Origin: Aliiglaciecola sp041538045
GTDB taxonomy: Bacteria; Pseudomonadota; Gammaproteobacteria; Enterobacterales; Alteromonadaceae
Direction: 5' to 3'
Assembly: GCF_041538045.1 (NCBI RefSeq)
Contig: NZ_JBGOSE010000011.1
Coordinates: 62,001-126,000 of the forward strand
Length of the DNA stretch: 64,000 nt
A program made the position numbers and the translations under genes. A model generated the notes under the pieces. The model searched no databases. It had not been told where the DNA came from and saw only the letters and a list, made by a program, of their open reading frames with translations. Shown here piece by piece: positions 36,491 to 45,183 of the stretch (its first letter is position 1; each line of letters starts with the position of its first letter).

Positions 36491-36510
36491 TACTGTATAT
36501 CCAGTCAGTG
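36491..36510. promoter_or_regulatory. LexA (SOS) box candidate
   Basis: TACTGTATATCCAGTCAGTG: the left half equals the E. coli LexA consensus half TACTGTATAT and the right half keeps CAGT at the correct distance. Against CTGT-N8-ACAG there is one mismatch. It lies in the divergent region, about 50 bp upstream of the FAN1-DnaQ start and 73 bp upstream of the CPXCG gene. DNA-damage control of a crosslink-repair nuclease is plausible. Confidence 0.55.
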
Positions 36511-36582
36511 TTGGGTGGTTTTTCAAACTTTTTCAGTGTTTTTTCCGTAAACCATAATATCTTAACAACTCAAGGAGTCACC

Positions 36583-36774
36583 ATGAGCCTCACAGTCGCC
36601 AGTAAATTTGAATGTCCGTACTGTATGACAATCAACGATTTAGAAATCGACGAAGCCAACGATATCAACCAACAGCAAATCGTCGACTGCCAAATATGTT
36701 GCCAACCCATTGAATTACAAGTCATTGATAACGGCTTTGGTATTGAGGTGATCGCGAAGCGGGATGACGAGTAA
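36583..36774 (+). CDS. CPXCG-motif cysteine-rich small protein
   Basis: A 63-residue protein with two cysteine pairs, CPYC (residues 11-14) and CQIC near residue 37, that should form one zinc-binding site. This matches the small CPXCG cysteine-rich family found in many gammaproteobacteria, of unknown function. The ATG is set by an AAGGAG ribosome site 8 bp upstream; an earlier in-frame start at 36508 would add residues with no family likeness. The last codons and stop lie in the first copy of a 23-bp tandem repeat. Confidence 0.85.
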   Translation: MSLTVASKFECPYCMTINDLEIDEANDINQQQIVDCQICCQPIELQVIDNGFGIEVIAKRDDE

Positions 36775-36834
36775 AGAGCAAGCGAGACGACGAGTAGAGA
36801 GCAAGCGAGATGACGAGTAGAAAGCAAGCGTGAT
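36766..36834. repeat. 23-bp imperfect tandem repeat
   Basis: Three copies of GACGAGTAGAGAGCAAGCGA-type sequence start at 36766, 36789 and 36812, with a fourth eroded copy after 36834. The first copy supplies the last codons and stop of the CPXCG gene. The period is not a multiple of three. The remaining 36835-37085 holds no gene; a possible promoter for ygiQ is listed separately. Confidence 0.7.
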
Positions 36835-37020
36835 GCGAATAAGTAGCAAGGGAGGTGATGAGTAACCTGCTAGGGAGTAAATGAGTATGACGAATAAGGA
36901 AAGTATTCCGTTGCTTATAAAGTCAGCTGTGCAACATAAACATACAAAATGTTCAAATAGTGAGCAGTATTGTTGACACTTTGTCTTGTTCGGTTAACCC
37001 ACTTAATAGTGATAATGTTC

Positions 37021-37047
37021 TTGTCTAAAGGCTTTTTCTGGTATACT
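37021..37047 (+). promoter_or_regulatory. Possible sigma-70 promoter of ygiQ
   Basis: TTGTCT (-35) and TGGTATACT (extended -10) are 15 bp apart and the -10 ends 38 bp before the preferred ATG. The spacing is short, but the extended -10 TGG compensates. Seen by eye only. Confidence 0.35.
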
Positions 37048-37085
37048 CCGCAAAATTTTAAACCCTTAACTTCTTGGTACAATAC

Positions 37086-39329
37086 ATGACTGTTATGCGA
37101 CAGCCTGTTCAGCGAATGAAAGCTGAAAAAGGGCTATTTTCCTATCCTAAATATTGGGCCGAATGTTTTGGTCCAGCGCCGTTTCTGCCTATGTCTCGAA
37201 AGGAAATGGATCAATTAGGCTGGGATAGCTGTGACATTATTATTGTGACCGGGGATGCCTATGTTGATCATCCTAGTTTTGGAATGGCGGTAATCGGCCG
37301 CGTACTCGAATCCCAAGGGTTCCGAGTGGGGATAATTTCTCAACCAGACTGGACCAGCAAAAAAGACTTCATGAAACTAGGTGAACCAAACTTATTTTTT
37401 GGTGTAACTGCGGGCAATATGGACTCTATGATCAACCGCTACACAGCGGATCGAAAATTACGTCACGACGATGCTTACACGCCAAATAATGAAGGTGGAA
37501 AACGTCCTGATAGAGCCGTTACTGTGTATACCCAACGTTGTAAAGAAGCCTACAAAAAGCCAGTAGTCATTGGTGGTATCGAAGCAAGTTTGCGCCGCAT
37601 AGCCCATTACGATTATTGGTCAGACAAAGTTAAACGTTCAGTGCTGTTTGATTCTAAAGCCGACATGTTGATGTTTGGTAATGCCGAACGCCCTTTGTTA
37701 GAAATGGCCCATCGATTTGCCGCAGGCGAGACTATCGCAGATATGCAGGATATTCGCGGCACTGCGGTGATACGCAAAGAACCATTGCCTGAGTGGCAAG
37801 GTGTTGATTCAACGCACGTAGATGTAATTGGCAAAATTGACCCTATTCCTAGCCCTTATGAATACATTGAAGATAAGTGTGCTGTGGCTGAAGATGAGCA
37901 AAACAAAGTCATTGATGATGCTCAAAAAGCCAAACCTGTGGTGGTGCAACCATTTACCTCTAAAACCCAGCGCAGAAAACCTTGGGAAAAGACTTATGTG
38001 ATGTTGCCACCTTATGATGTGGTGCGAGCTGAGAAAACTCATTATGCTCATACATCACGGATATTACATCAAGAAACCAACCCAGGTTGCGCTCGCGCGT
38101 TGGCTCAGCGTCATGGCGATCGTATTATTTGGATAAATCCGCCGGCATTTCCATTGGAAACCGAAGAGATGGACGCGGTGTTTGATTTACCCTATGCCCG
38201 TGTGCCTCATCCTAGTTATGGCAAAGCCAAAATTCCTGCTTACGACATGATTAAAACGTCGGTGAATATCATGCGTGGTTGTTTTGGTGGTTGTACATTC
38301 TGTTCTATTACCGAGCATGAAGGACGGGTGATCCAAAGTCGCTCTGAAGATTCGATTATTCGTGAAATCGAGCAAATTCGCGACAAAGTACCAGGTTTTA
38401 CCGGGGTAATCTCCGATTTAGGCGGTCCTACAGCCAATATGTATAAATTGCGTTGTAAAAGTGCCAAAGCTGAACAAACTTGCCGTCGTCTCTCCTGTGT
38501 GTGGCCAGATATTTGTGGTCACCTAGATACCGACCAAACGCCCACAGTGGAGCTGTATAAAAAAGCCCGCAAAGTTGAAGGGGTGAAGAAAGTTTTAATT
38601 GCTTCTGGCGTTCGTTATGACTTGGCCATTGAAGATCCCAATTATGTCAAAGAACTGGTTACCCATCATGTGGGAGGCTACCTAAAAATAGCCCCTGAAC
38701 ATACTGAGAAAGCGCCACTGGATAAGATGATGAAACCCGGCATGGGCACTTACGAACGTTTTAAAGAAATGTTCGATAAGTACACCAAAGAAGCGGGCAA
38801 AATTCAGTATCTGATCCCGTATTTTATTTCTGCTCACCCGGGCACAGAAGATATGGATATGGTGAGCTTAGCCATGTGGCTTAAAGAGCACAATTTCAAA
38901 TTGGATCAGGTACAAAACTTCTATCCTTCGCCCATGGCTAACGCGACTACTATGTATCACACGGGTAAAAACCCGATACATAAAGTAAATCACAAAAGTG
39001 AGCAAGTCACAGTGCCAAAAGGCGAGATCCACCGCCGTTTACATCGTGCATTTTTACGTTATCACGATCCTGCAAACTGGCCAGTAATCCGCAAAGCATT
39101 AAAAGAAATGGGTAAAGCCCACCTGATCGGAAACGGAGCTAAACATCTAGTACCCGCAGAAAGCAAAGATGAATTAAGTGGGAAGGCTCATAATAACTAT
39201 GCCAAACGGTCGCGGAATAAAGCGTTTGCCAAAGGCAAAGGAAAAGCTAAATCTCAGCAAGGGTTAACCCGCTTTAGTGATAATCAGCCCCACAATAAAG
39301 CGGCGGGTAAGTCCAACAAAAAACGTTAA
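37086..39329 (+). CDS. ygiQ: YgiQ family radical SAM protein
   Basis: A 747-residue radical SAM protein. The N-terminal half carries the YgiQ body (SYPKYWAECFGPAPFLPMS, DAYVDHPSFGMAVIGRVLE); the radical SAM cysteines CxxxCxxC are in MRGCFGGCTFCSI (near residue 398) for a 4Fe-4S cluster. The C-terminus is basic and probably disordered (Lys/Ala/Asn-rich). The family is conserved but its substrate is unknown. ATG at 37086 is preferred over TTG at 37074. Length is a little above that of E. coli YgiQ because of the basic tail. Confidence 0.93.
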   Translation: MTVMRQPVQRMKAEKGLFSYPKYWAECFGPAPFLPMSRKEMDQLGWDSCDIIIVTGDAYVDHPSFGMAVIGRVLESQGFRVGIISQPDWTSKKDFMKLGEPNLFFGVTAGNMDSMINRYTADRKLRHDDAYTPNNEGGKRPDRAVTVYTQRCKEAYKKPVVIGGIEASLRRIAHYDYWSDKVKRSVLFDSKADMLMFGNAERPLLEMAHRFAAGETIADMQDIRGTAVIRKEPLPEWQGVDSTHVDVIGKIDPIPSPYEYIEDKCAVAEDEQNKVIDDAQKAKPVVVQPFTSKTQRRKPWEKTYVMLPPYDVVRAEKTHYAHTSRILHQETNPGCARALAQRHGDRIIWINPPAFPLETEEMDAVFDLPYARVPHPSYGKAKIPAYDMIKTSVNIMRGCFGGCTFCSITEHEGRVIQSRSEDSIIREIEQIRDKVPGFTGVISDLGGPTANMYKLRCKSAKAEQTCRRLSCVWPDICGHLDTDQTPTVELYKKARKVEGVKKVLIASGVRYDLAIEDPNYVKELVTHHVGGYLKIAPEHTEKAPLDKMMKPGMGTYERFKEMFDKYTKEAGKIQYLIPYFISAHPGTEDMDMVSLAMWLKEHNFKLDQVQNFYPSPMANATTMYHTGKNPIHKVNHKSEQVTVPKGEIHRRLHRAFLRYHDPANWPVIRKALKEMGKAHLIGNGAKHLVPAESKDELSGKAHNNYAKRSRNKAFAKGKGKAKSQQGLTRFSDNQPHNKAAGKSNKKR

Positions 39330-39455
39330 TCAAGTTCAGTGCGGGAGTGTATCCCGCGTAATAGCCTAGGTTGACCTTAGGTGTTAAGTTTACGTTGGTG
39401 TGTTTATGGCATCGTTTCCATGGCATAACATGTTTCATTTCCACGTATAAACAAC

Positions 39456-39505
39456 CCACGGCATAAATGCCGTGCTACAACCCCACGGCATAAATGCCAT
39501 GCTAC
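39456..39505. repeat. Two partial family B hairpins, inverted orientation
   Basis: CCACGGCATAAATGCCGTGCTACA and a near-copy are the first hairpin of the family B unit on the opposite strand, in tandem about 29 bp apart. They sit between convergent ygiQ and photolyase genes and abut the stop codon of the photolyase-related gene. Only the first hairpin of the three is present. Confidence 0.75.
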
Positions 39506-41043
39506 ACGGGCTGGTTGTTATCTAATGCCTTGAAGAATATTTCGCTGTCTTGACGAATATGCCGTAATTTTTCATCTTTCATTCTGTTTAAGGTGGCGTA
39601 GGGCATGCCTAACCTTGGGTTGGTGGCGAGCTTGTCTCGGTTACGGTCCAAAAAGTCCCAATATAGGTAATTAAACGGGCAGGCTTGTGGGCCGTTTTTC
39701 TGCTTAACGTTATAATGGCAATGTTGGCAGTAATCGGACATTTTATTGATATAACTGCCACTTGCCGCATAGGGTTTACTGGCTAACAAACCTCCATCGG
39801 CGTATAAAATCATGCCGCTAACATTGGGCATTTCCACCCATTCATAGGCATCGGCGTAAACGATCAAATACCATTGGTTAACATCATCCGGATGCACACC
39901 ACTTAACAGCAAAAAGTTTCCTAAAATCATTAATCGCTGAATATGATGGGCATAGGCGTTGTCTCGGGTTTCACTGATACATTGTTGTAAACAATTCATA
40001 TCAGTGTCTGCACTCCAAAAAAATTCCGGTAACTGTCGCTGTGCATGGAGGGCATTTTGTTTTTTGTAATCGGGCATTTTTAGCCAATAAATCCCTCTCA
40101 CATACTCCCGCCAACCAAGTACTTGCCGAATAAAACCCTCAACAGAGTTCAGCGGCGCATCACCATTATGATAAGCATTCTCGGCCAGTTCGATGACCTC
40201 TCTAGGTAGCAGTAAACCGCAGTTTAAATAAAAGCTAATATGGGAATGGAATAACCAAGGTTTGCCTTGCACCATGGCATCTTGATATTGGCCAAAGTTG
40301 GATAATCTTTCCGCCACAAAATCTTTCAATATCATTAATGCTTGTTGTCGTGTGGTGGCAAAATGGAAATTATCTAAATTGCCAAAATGATCGGTAAACT
40401 CAGTTTCCACCAATTTTAATACTTCTTGGGTGATCTGGTCTGGTTCAAATTGGCTGTGGCTGGGAATTTCGACATCTTTATCCATTGCATTGCGGTTAGC
40501 ACTGTCATAGTTCCATTTTCCGCCACTGGGTTGATCTGCTTCCATTAACGTCATGGTGGATTGACGCATTTGCCGATAGAAAAACTCCATCCGCAGTTGT
40601 TTTTTATCTTTTGCCCACTGGGAAAAATCATCGATATGACTCAAAAATCGGTCATCATCCATGATTGAGACGGGAGCATCTAACTTTTCTTGCCAGCTTT
40701 TAAAATCTTGCAGTACTCGGTATTCTCCTGGAAAAGTGAGGGCAATTTGTTTAATTTTGCTATTCTCTAGAACACGTTTTACTTCTTTAAATAACGATCC
40801 TTGGTTGTCTGGATCGTCATACTTGATATATCGAACTTGATAACCTGAGTCTGTCAGTTGTTGCGCAAAATGGCGCATAGCAGAAAATAAAAAAGCGATT
40901 TTCTTTTTATGATGCTTTACGTAACTGGCTTCCGTTTTTACTTCCGCCAGTAAAATTAAATCGTTGTTTTTGTCACAATCCCGCAAACTAGCTAAAGACA
41001 TGCTGAGCTGGTCTGCAAGAATTAATCTAAGGGTATTTGCCAT
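39502..41043 (-). CDS. FeS-BCP type (6-4) photolyase
   Basis: A 513-residue protein of the deoxyribodipyrimidine photolyase-related group (bacterial (6-4) photolyases with an iron-sulfur cluster, like Agrobacterium PhrB). Early residues LRLILADQLS, middle FFYRQMRQ and GGKWNYDSANR are typical. The cluster cysteines are visible: one near DMNCLQQC, then YCQHC and a third after 12 residues (QAC), matching the C-x2-C-x12-C spacing of PhrB. It uses FAD and light to reverse (6-4) UV lesions. It lies 23 bp from, and in line with, the second photolyase gene, so they are probably co-transcribed. Confidence 0.92.
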   Translation of the reverse strand: MANTLRLILADQLSMSLASLRDCDKNNDLILLAEVKTEASYVKHHKKKIAFLFSAMRHFAQQLTDSGYQVRYIKYDDPDNQGSLFKEVKRVLENSKIKQIALTFPGEYRVLQDFKSWQEKLDAPVSIMDDDRFLSHIDDFSQWAKDKKQLRMEFFYRQMRQSTMTLMEADQPSGGKWNYDSANRNAMDKDVEIPSHSQFEPDQITQEVLKLVETEFTDHFGNLDNFHFATTRQQALMILKDFVAERLSNFGQYQDAMVQGKPWLFHSHISFYLNCGLLLPREVIELAENAYHNGDAPLNSVEGFIRQVLGWREYVRGIYWLKMPDYKKQNALHAQRQLPEFFWSADTDMNCLQQCISETRDNAYAHHIQRLMILGNFLLLSGVHPDDVNQWYLIVYADAYEWVEMPNVSGMILYADGGLLASKPYAASGSYINKMSDYCQHCHYNVKQKNGPQACPFNYLYWDFLDRNRDKLATNPRLGMPYATLNRMKDEKLRHIRQDSEIFFKALDNNQPV

Positions 41044-41066
41044 GCTCTTGATCTCAATTCGGTAAT

Positions 41067-42503
41067 TTAGGCATTTTTGACGGCTTCATAGGCGTCTAAA
41101 GCTTGTTGGCGTGACTCTTTTAAATCCACTAACGGATGAGGGTAGTCTTCTCCAAGACGGATCCCTGCTTTAGATAAAACTTCCTTAGGTGCATCCCAAG
41201 GTTTGTGGATATATTTGTTCGGTAGGTCTTTTAGTTCAGGACAATAATGACGGACGTATTCGCCTTCGGTATCAAACTTTTCCCCTTGGGTGACGGGGTT
41301 AAAAATTCTAAAAAATGGCGAAGCGTCCGCGCCGGAACCCGCAACCCATTGCCAACTTGCGCTATTAGCGGCGAGATCTGCATCTAACAAACAATCCCAA
41401 AACCAACTTTCACCATGATGCCAATGTGTTCGTAAGTTTTTTACTAGGTAGGAGCCTACTATCATGCGCACACGGTTATGCATGTAACCGGTTTGCCAAA
41501 GTTCACGCATGCCAGCATCCACAATAGGCACACCTGTTTGCCCTTGCTGCCAAGCCTCTAAATTGTTGTTGCGTCCTCGCCACTGGTATTGATTAAATTT
41601 TCCATTGTAGTTTTCACTGGGTAATGTAGGAAAGTGATACAACAAATAATAGCTAAATTCGCGCCAGCCAATTTCACTTAAAAAACAATCCATATGAGGA
41701 TCTTCCATGCTGCCGTCAAACTTATGCAAAGTGGCATACCAAATTTGGTTAGGAGATATTTCACCGAAGTGCAAATGTGGCGAAAGATGTGAGGTGCCAT
41801 TAAGGCTAGGCACATCACGGGCTTGTTTGTATTCGTTTACTGGTTCGTTTAAAAAGTCGCTCAGCGCAACTCCCGCGCCTTCTTCTCCTGGCTGCCACTG
41901 TTGTTGCATTTGTTTGTACCAGTTGATCTTGGGCAAGAGTTCAAGGCTGTCTATTCCTGCATCCAGTGTCTTGTGATAAATAAATGTTGCTTGTTTCGGT
42001 GCGGCCTCCACGGAACGGGGAGAGGGCGCTTTTAAGCATCCTTTGCGGTAAAACGGGGTGAACACTTTATAGGGTGTACCGCTTTGGTTCATAATCGTCC
42101 ATGGCTCCCATAACAAGGAACCATTAAAGCTATTCACAGTGACACCGTCTTCTTGTAACTGTTGTTTTATCTGTTTATCACGGTGGATTTGCCATGGCTG
42201 GTAACAACGATTCCAAACCAGTTGTTCAGCTCCAGTTTCAGATATCAAGTTTTGCAATATCTCTAGGGGATCACCGCAAGCAATATGTAACTTTCCATCT
42301 AAGGACTTATTTAAGCTGTGCAATGAATGGTGAAGCCACCATTTGCTGGCCGCCCCTGGAGTAAAACTTTCGGCATTACAATTATCATAAATATAAACGG
42401 GGAGCACGTCGCCATTTTGGCAAGCCTTGCGCAGTGCAGGGTTATCCCTGAGGCGAAGGTCCTGGCGAAACCACATGATGCTAATTGGATTGCTCAAAGC
42501 CAA
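41067..42503 (-). CDS. Cryptochrome/DNA photolyase (CPD type)
   Basis: A 478-residue flavoprotein photolyase. N-terminal antenna domain starts IMWFRQDLRLRDNPAL; the FAD-binding domain has NRVRMIVGSYLVKNLRTHW, DADLAANSASWQWVAGSG and SPFFRIFNPVTQGEKFD, as in CPD photolyases. The AGSGADASPF form resembles class III/proteobacterial members more than E. coli PhrB. It repairs cyclobutane pyrimidine dimers using blue light. First gene of a two-photolyase operon; the 148-bp divergent region to 42652 shows no clear operator. Confidence 0.92.
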   Translation of the reverse strand: MALSNPISIMWFRQDLRLRDNPALRKACQNGDVLPVYIYDNCNAESFTPGAASKWWLHHSLHSLNKSLDGKLHIACGDPLEILQNLISETGAEQLVWNRCYQPWQIHRDKQIKQQLQEDGVTVNSFNGSLLWEPWTIMNQSGTPYKVFTPFYRKGCLKAPSPRSVEAAPKQATFIYHKTLDAGIDSLELLPKINWYKQMQQQWQPGEEGAGVALSDFLNEPVNEYKQARDVPSLNGTSHLSPHLHFGEISPNQIWYATLHKFDGSMEDPHMDCFLSEIGWREFSYYLLYHFPTLPSENYNGKFNQYQWRGRNNNLEAWQQGQTGVPIVDAGMRELWQTGYMHNRVRMIVGSYLVKNLRTHWHHGESWFWDCLLDADLAANSASWQWVAGSGADASPFFRIFNPVTQGEKFDTEGEYVRHYCPELKDLPNKYIHKPWDAPKEVLSKAGIRLGEDYPHPLVDLKESRQQALDAYEAVKNA

Positions 42504-42651
42504 AGTCCTTATTTTGTAATAAAAAATGTAAAGTAACTAATACCCATTTTAGACCAATATGGATCTCAGCAATTACGCATATTAATTTGTACAACGGTTG
42601 CGATTCAATTAACGTAATCACACGTGTTGTATAGAAAGTTAGAGTTAGTCA

Positions 42652-43770
42652 ATGAACCAGTTTTCCAAAGAGTACCTTGTAGTTGCACAAAATGCCTCGG
42701 GCAGAAATATGAATGTGCCTTTGTACCGATTTAAAGGTAGCAAGGCAGGGCCTAAAGTTTATGTGCAAAGTTCAATTCATGGCGCTGAGGTACAGGGCAA
42801 TGTGGTGATTTATCATTTAATTCAGACCCTGAAAAACCTTGATATTTGTGGGGAAATCACCCTAGTGCCAAACTGCAATCCAGTGGGCACCAATATCAAA
42901 GCGGGTGAATATACCTTAGGACGATTTGACCCCATTAATGGAACAAATTGGAATCGAGGGTACTATTTTGATCAAGACTTGGTAACTGACTTTGTGGATA
43001 CGGTGGCGGAAGATGAACCCTTAAACGCCATCAAATCACGCTTTCGTCAGGCCATTAAACAGAAAATTGATGAAAAGTTAACGGATACTTGGGGTCTAGG
43101 GCTGGCGCAGCAGCTTAACTTGAAACTCCAACAACTGGCCTTTGATGCCGATATTGTCATTGATTTGCACAATGGCCCCGTTTCTACTCGGCATATCTAT
43201 GTGCCTGAATATGCTAAGGCTTCAGCGACTTTATTTAATATTCCACATGTTATCTTGATCCCCAATCAATTTGCTGGGGCATTAGATGAAGCGACCTTCT
43301 GTCATTGGTGGACCTTACAAGATTTATTGTCTGCAAAAAGGTCGAGTGCCATTCAATTTGAGGTTGAAGCTTTTACCTTAGAAATGGGGTCACAAGAAGT
43401 CATTAGTTTTGATGAAGGTTTGTATGATGCTCAAAGCATTTTGTCTTATTTAAATGCCAAAGGTTGCCTAGTGGATGCTAAATACAGCCCCAAAGAGATG
43501 CAGCGAGTGGCGGTGACATTAAACAATTACAAAATCTTATATACCCATCAGGGAGGCATAGTGGAATATTTGGCTAAACCTGGGGTGGAAGTCAAAAAAG
43601 GGCAGCCATTGGCCAAAGTGCTCAATGTAGACGAACTAGAAAATGAACGGGGAACAGAAACTCTTTTTGCCCCCTGTGATCTCATTCCAATCTTGCACTT
43701 TCCCTCAGCTTCAGTGTTAAGTGGGACACAATTGTATAAGTGTTTTACCCATTATATTCAGTTAACTTGA
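42652..43770 (+). CDS. Succinylglutamate desuccinylase/aspartoacylase-family zinc hydrolase
   Basis: A 372-residue M14-fold metal hydrolase. Zinc ligands are visible in SSIHGAEVQGN (His and Glu) and DLHNGP (second His). The C-terminal domain has THQGGIVEYLAKPGVEVKKGQP, a lipoyl-like barrel common in this family. The substrate is unknown; the enzyme is not accompanied by arginine-succinyltransferase genes, so AstE activity is unlikely. It heads the run of genes ending with MoxR and DUF58, with 21 bp to the next gene. Confidence 0.88.
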   Translation: MNQFSKEYLVVAQNASGRNMNVPLYRFKGSKAGPKVYVQSSIHGAEVQGNVVIYHLIQTLKNLDICGEITLVPNCNPVGTNIKAGEYTLGRFDPINGTNWNRGYYFDQDLVTDFVDTVAEDEPLNAIKSRFRQAIKQKIDEKLTDTWGLGLAQQLNLKLQQLAFDADIVIDLHNGPVSTRHIYVPEYAKASATLFNIPHVILIPNQFAGALDEATFCHWWTLQDLLSAKRSSAIQFEVEAFTLEMGSQEVISFDEGLYDAQSILSYLNAKGCLVDAKYSPKEMQRVAVTLNNYKILYTHQGGIVEYLAKPGVEVKKGQPLAKVLNVDELENERGTETLFAPCDLIPILHFPSASVLSGTQLYKCFTHYIQLT

Positions 43771-43791
43771 GGCTAAGGTGCCCATTTTAAA

Positions 43792-44487
43792 TTGCTGGAT
43801 TTGAGAGATGTTTATGGCATACTCAAAGCAAGGCGAGCGAGTGCTCAGTTGGTCATGCCGTTAGTACAAGGAAGTTTAAATTTGTTAGAAAACAATATAG
43901 AAGGAAGCCTGTATGCCCCCCCTCAAGCGGAATTGGCTAGCTCAGGTTTGGATAATGCCATTGAACGCAATGCCTTTTATGTAGTTTCCTCCAGTAAATT
44001 AATTACCTTATCGTTTTGTACCTTTAACCTTTATCTTATATTCTGGTTTTATCGTAATTGGAAGTTACAAAAAGACAACGCTAATTTTCCCTGTATCCCT
44101 ATTTTGCGGGCCATTTTCAATCTGTTTTTTGTTCACTCTCTGTATGCCCAGGTTAATGACGCTTTGCAGTCAAAAAGTGTTCAAAGCAAAGCTTCTGGTT
44201 ATATGGCAACACTCTATTTGTTATCCATTTTAGTGTCTGTTTTTAGCAATCAATGGGAGCCCACTGATGAGCAACTTGCCCCCTTTGTATTGGTTTTTTT
44301 TGCCACAGTTGCTCTACAAATACTGCCTATTTGGTACGTTCAAGGGCACATTAACCAAGTGTGTGACGATCCTCAAGGGAGACAAAATAGTCAATTAAGC
44401 TTGCTCAATTGGGGGTTTATTTTACTGGGTATTGTCTACTGGGGATTTGTGTTTGTGGGAATATTTATGTCTTATCTTTGGCAGTAA
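43792..44487 (+). CDS. Multi-pass membrane protein of unknown function
   Basis: A 231-residue protein (TTG start; an in-frame stop at 43774 excludes more). After about 65 polar residues come hydrophobic segments with FYVVSSSKLITLSFCTFNL, an FYRNWK motif, and three more TMs. The pattern resembles DUF4234-like membrane proteins but I am not certain. An ATG at 43855 is the alternative start. It sits between the zinc hydrolase and RDD genes in the same orientation (12 bp to the latter), so probably part of the operon. Confidence 0.7.
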   Translation: MLDLRDVYGILKARRASAQLVMPLVQGSLNLLENNIEGSLYAPPQAELASSGLDNAIERNAFYVVSSSKLITLSFCTFNLYLIFWFYRNWKLQKDNANFPCIPILRAIFNLFFVHSLYAQVNDALQSKSVQSKASGYMATLYLLSILVSVFSNQWEPTDEQLAPFVLVFFATVALQILPIWYVQGHINQVCDDPQGRQNSQLSLLNWGFILLGIVYWGFVFVGIFMSYLWQ

Positions 44488-44499
44488 ACAAGAGTCGAT

Positions 44500-45183
44500 G
44501 TGGTGAAAATAGATAATCAAATTAATTTAGAAACCCCAGAAGGTATCGATATACAGCTCACGCCAGCAGGTCTTGGAGTGCGCACCTTAGCCTTCATATA
44601 TGATTTTCTTATCCGTGTTGTTATTGTACTTGCCGCCATAATCCCATTAACCTTTGCCGGTAACTTTGGCGTGGGGATAATGCTTATCGTGATGTTTTTA
44701 GTTGAGTGGTTTTACCCAGTGATATTTGAAGTGATTAAAGGCCAAACACCAGGCAAAAAATCCTTTGGATTAACGGTGGTGTATGACAATGGTTTGCCGA
44801 TCAATTTTGCTGGTTCGCTGATCCGTAATCTATTTAGAGCGATAGATTTTCTACCGTCATTTTATTTGTTGGGGGGAGCTTGCTTGCTTCTCTCTAAGCG
44901 CAACAAACGGGTGGGGGATTATATTGGCGGGACTATGGTGGTTTATCACGAAGCCCCCCAAAGGCTCAGCTATTTTAGTTTTGAAAAACAAAAAAATATA
45001 GAACTAACACTCGATGCTGACATGCAAAAATCGATAATTGCATTTGCCGAACGCAGTAAAACCCTGAGTGCTCAGCGACAGCAAGAATTGGCCAATATTT
45101 TATCTCCCATTCTTAATGTGCAAGGCCCTGAAGCCGTTAGTCAACTTAAATCCATCGCAGCTAATTTGGTGGGTAAAGCATGA
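44500..45183 (+). CDS. RDD family membrane protein
   Basis: A 227-residue inner-membrane protein with an RDD domain: the Arg and first Asp of GVRTLAFIYDFLIR, followed by VIKGQTPGKKSFGLTVVYDNG, LIRNLFRAIDFLP and a final KRNKRVGDYIGGTMVVY. A soluble C-terminal tail (about 170-227) follows. RDD proteins are of unclear function, some linked to ion transport. GTG start. The last codons overlap the next ATG by 4 bp. Confidence 0.9.
   Translation: MVKIDNQINLETPEGIDIQLTPAGLGVRTLAFIYDFLIRVVIVLAAIIPLTFAGNFGVGIMLIVMFLVEWFYPVIFEVIKGQTPGKKSFGLTVVYDNGLPINFAGSLIRNLFRAIDFLPSFYLLGGACLLLSKRNKRVGDYIGGTMVVYHEAPQRLSYFSFEKQKNIELTLDADMQKSIIAFAERSKTLSAQRQQELANILSPILNVQGPEAVSQLKSIAANLVGKA

Noticed and set aside
39341..39357. 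GCGGGA/TCCCGC stem after ygiQ as a terminator
   Set aside because: The stem is only 6 bp and no T-run follows on either strand.
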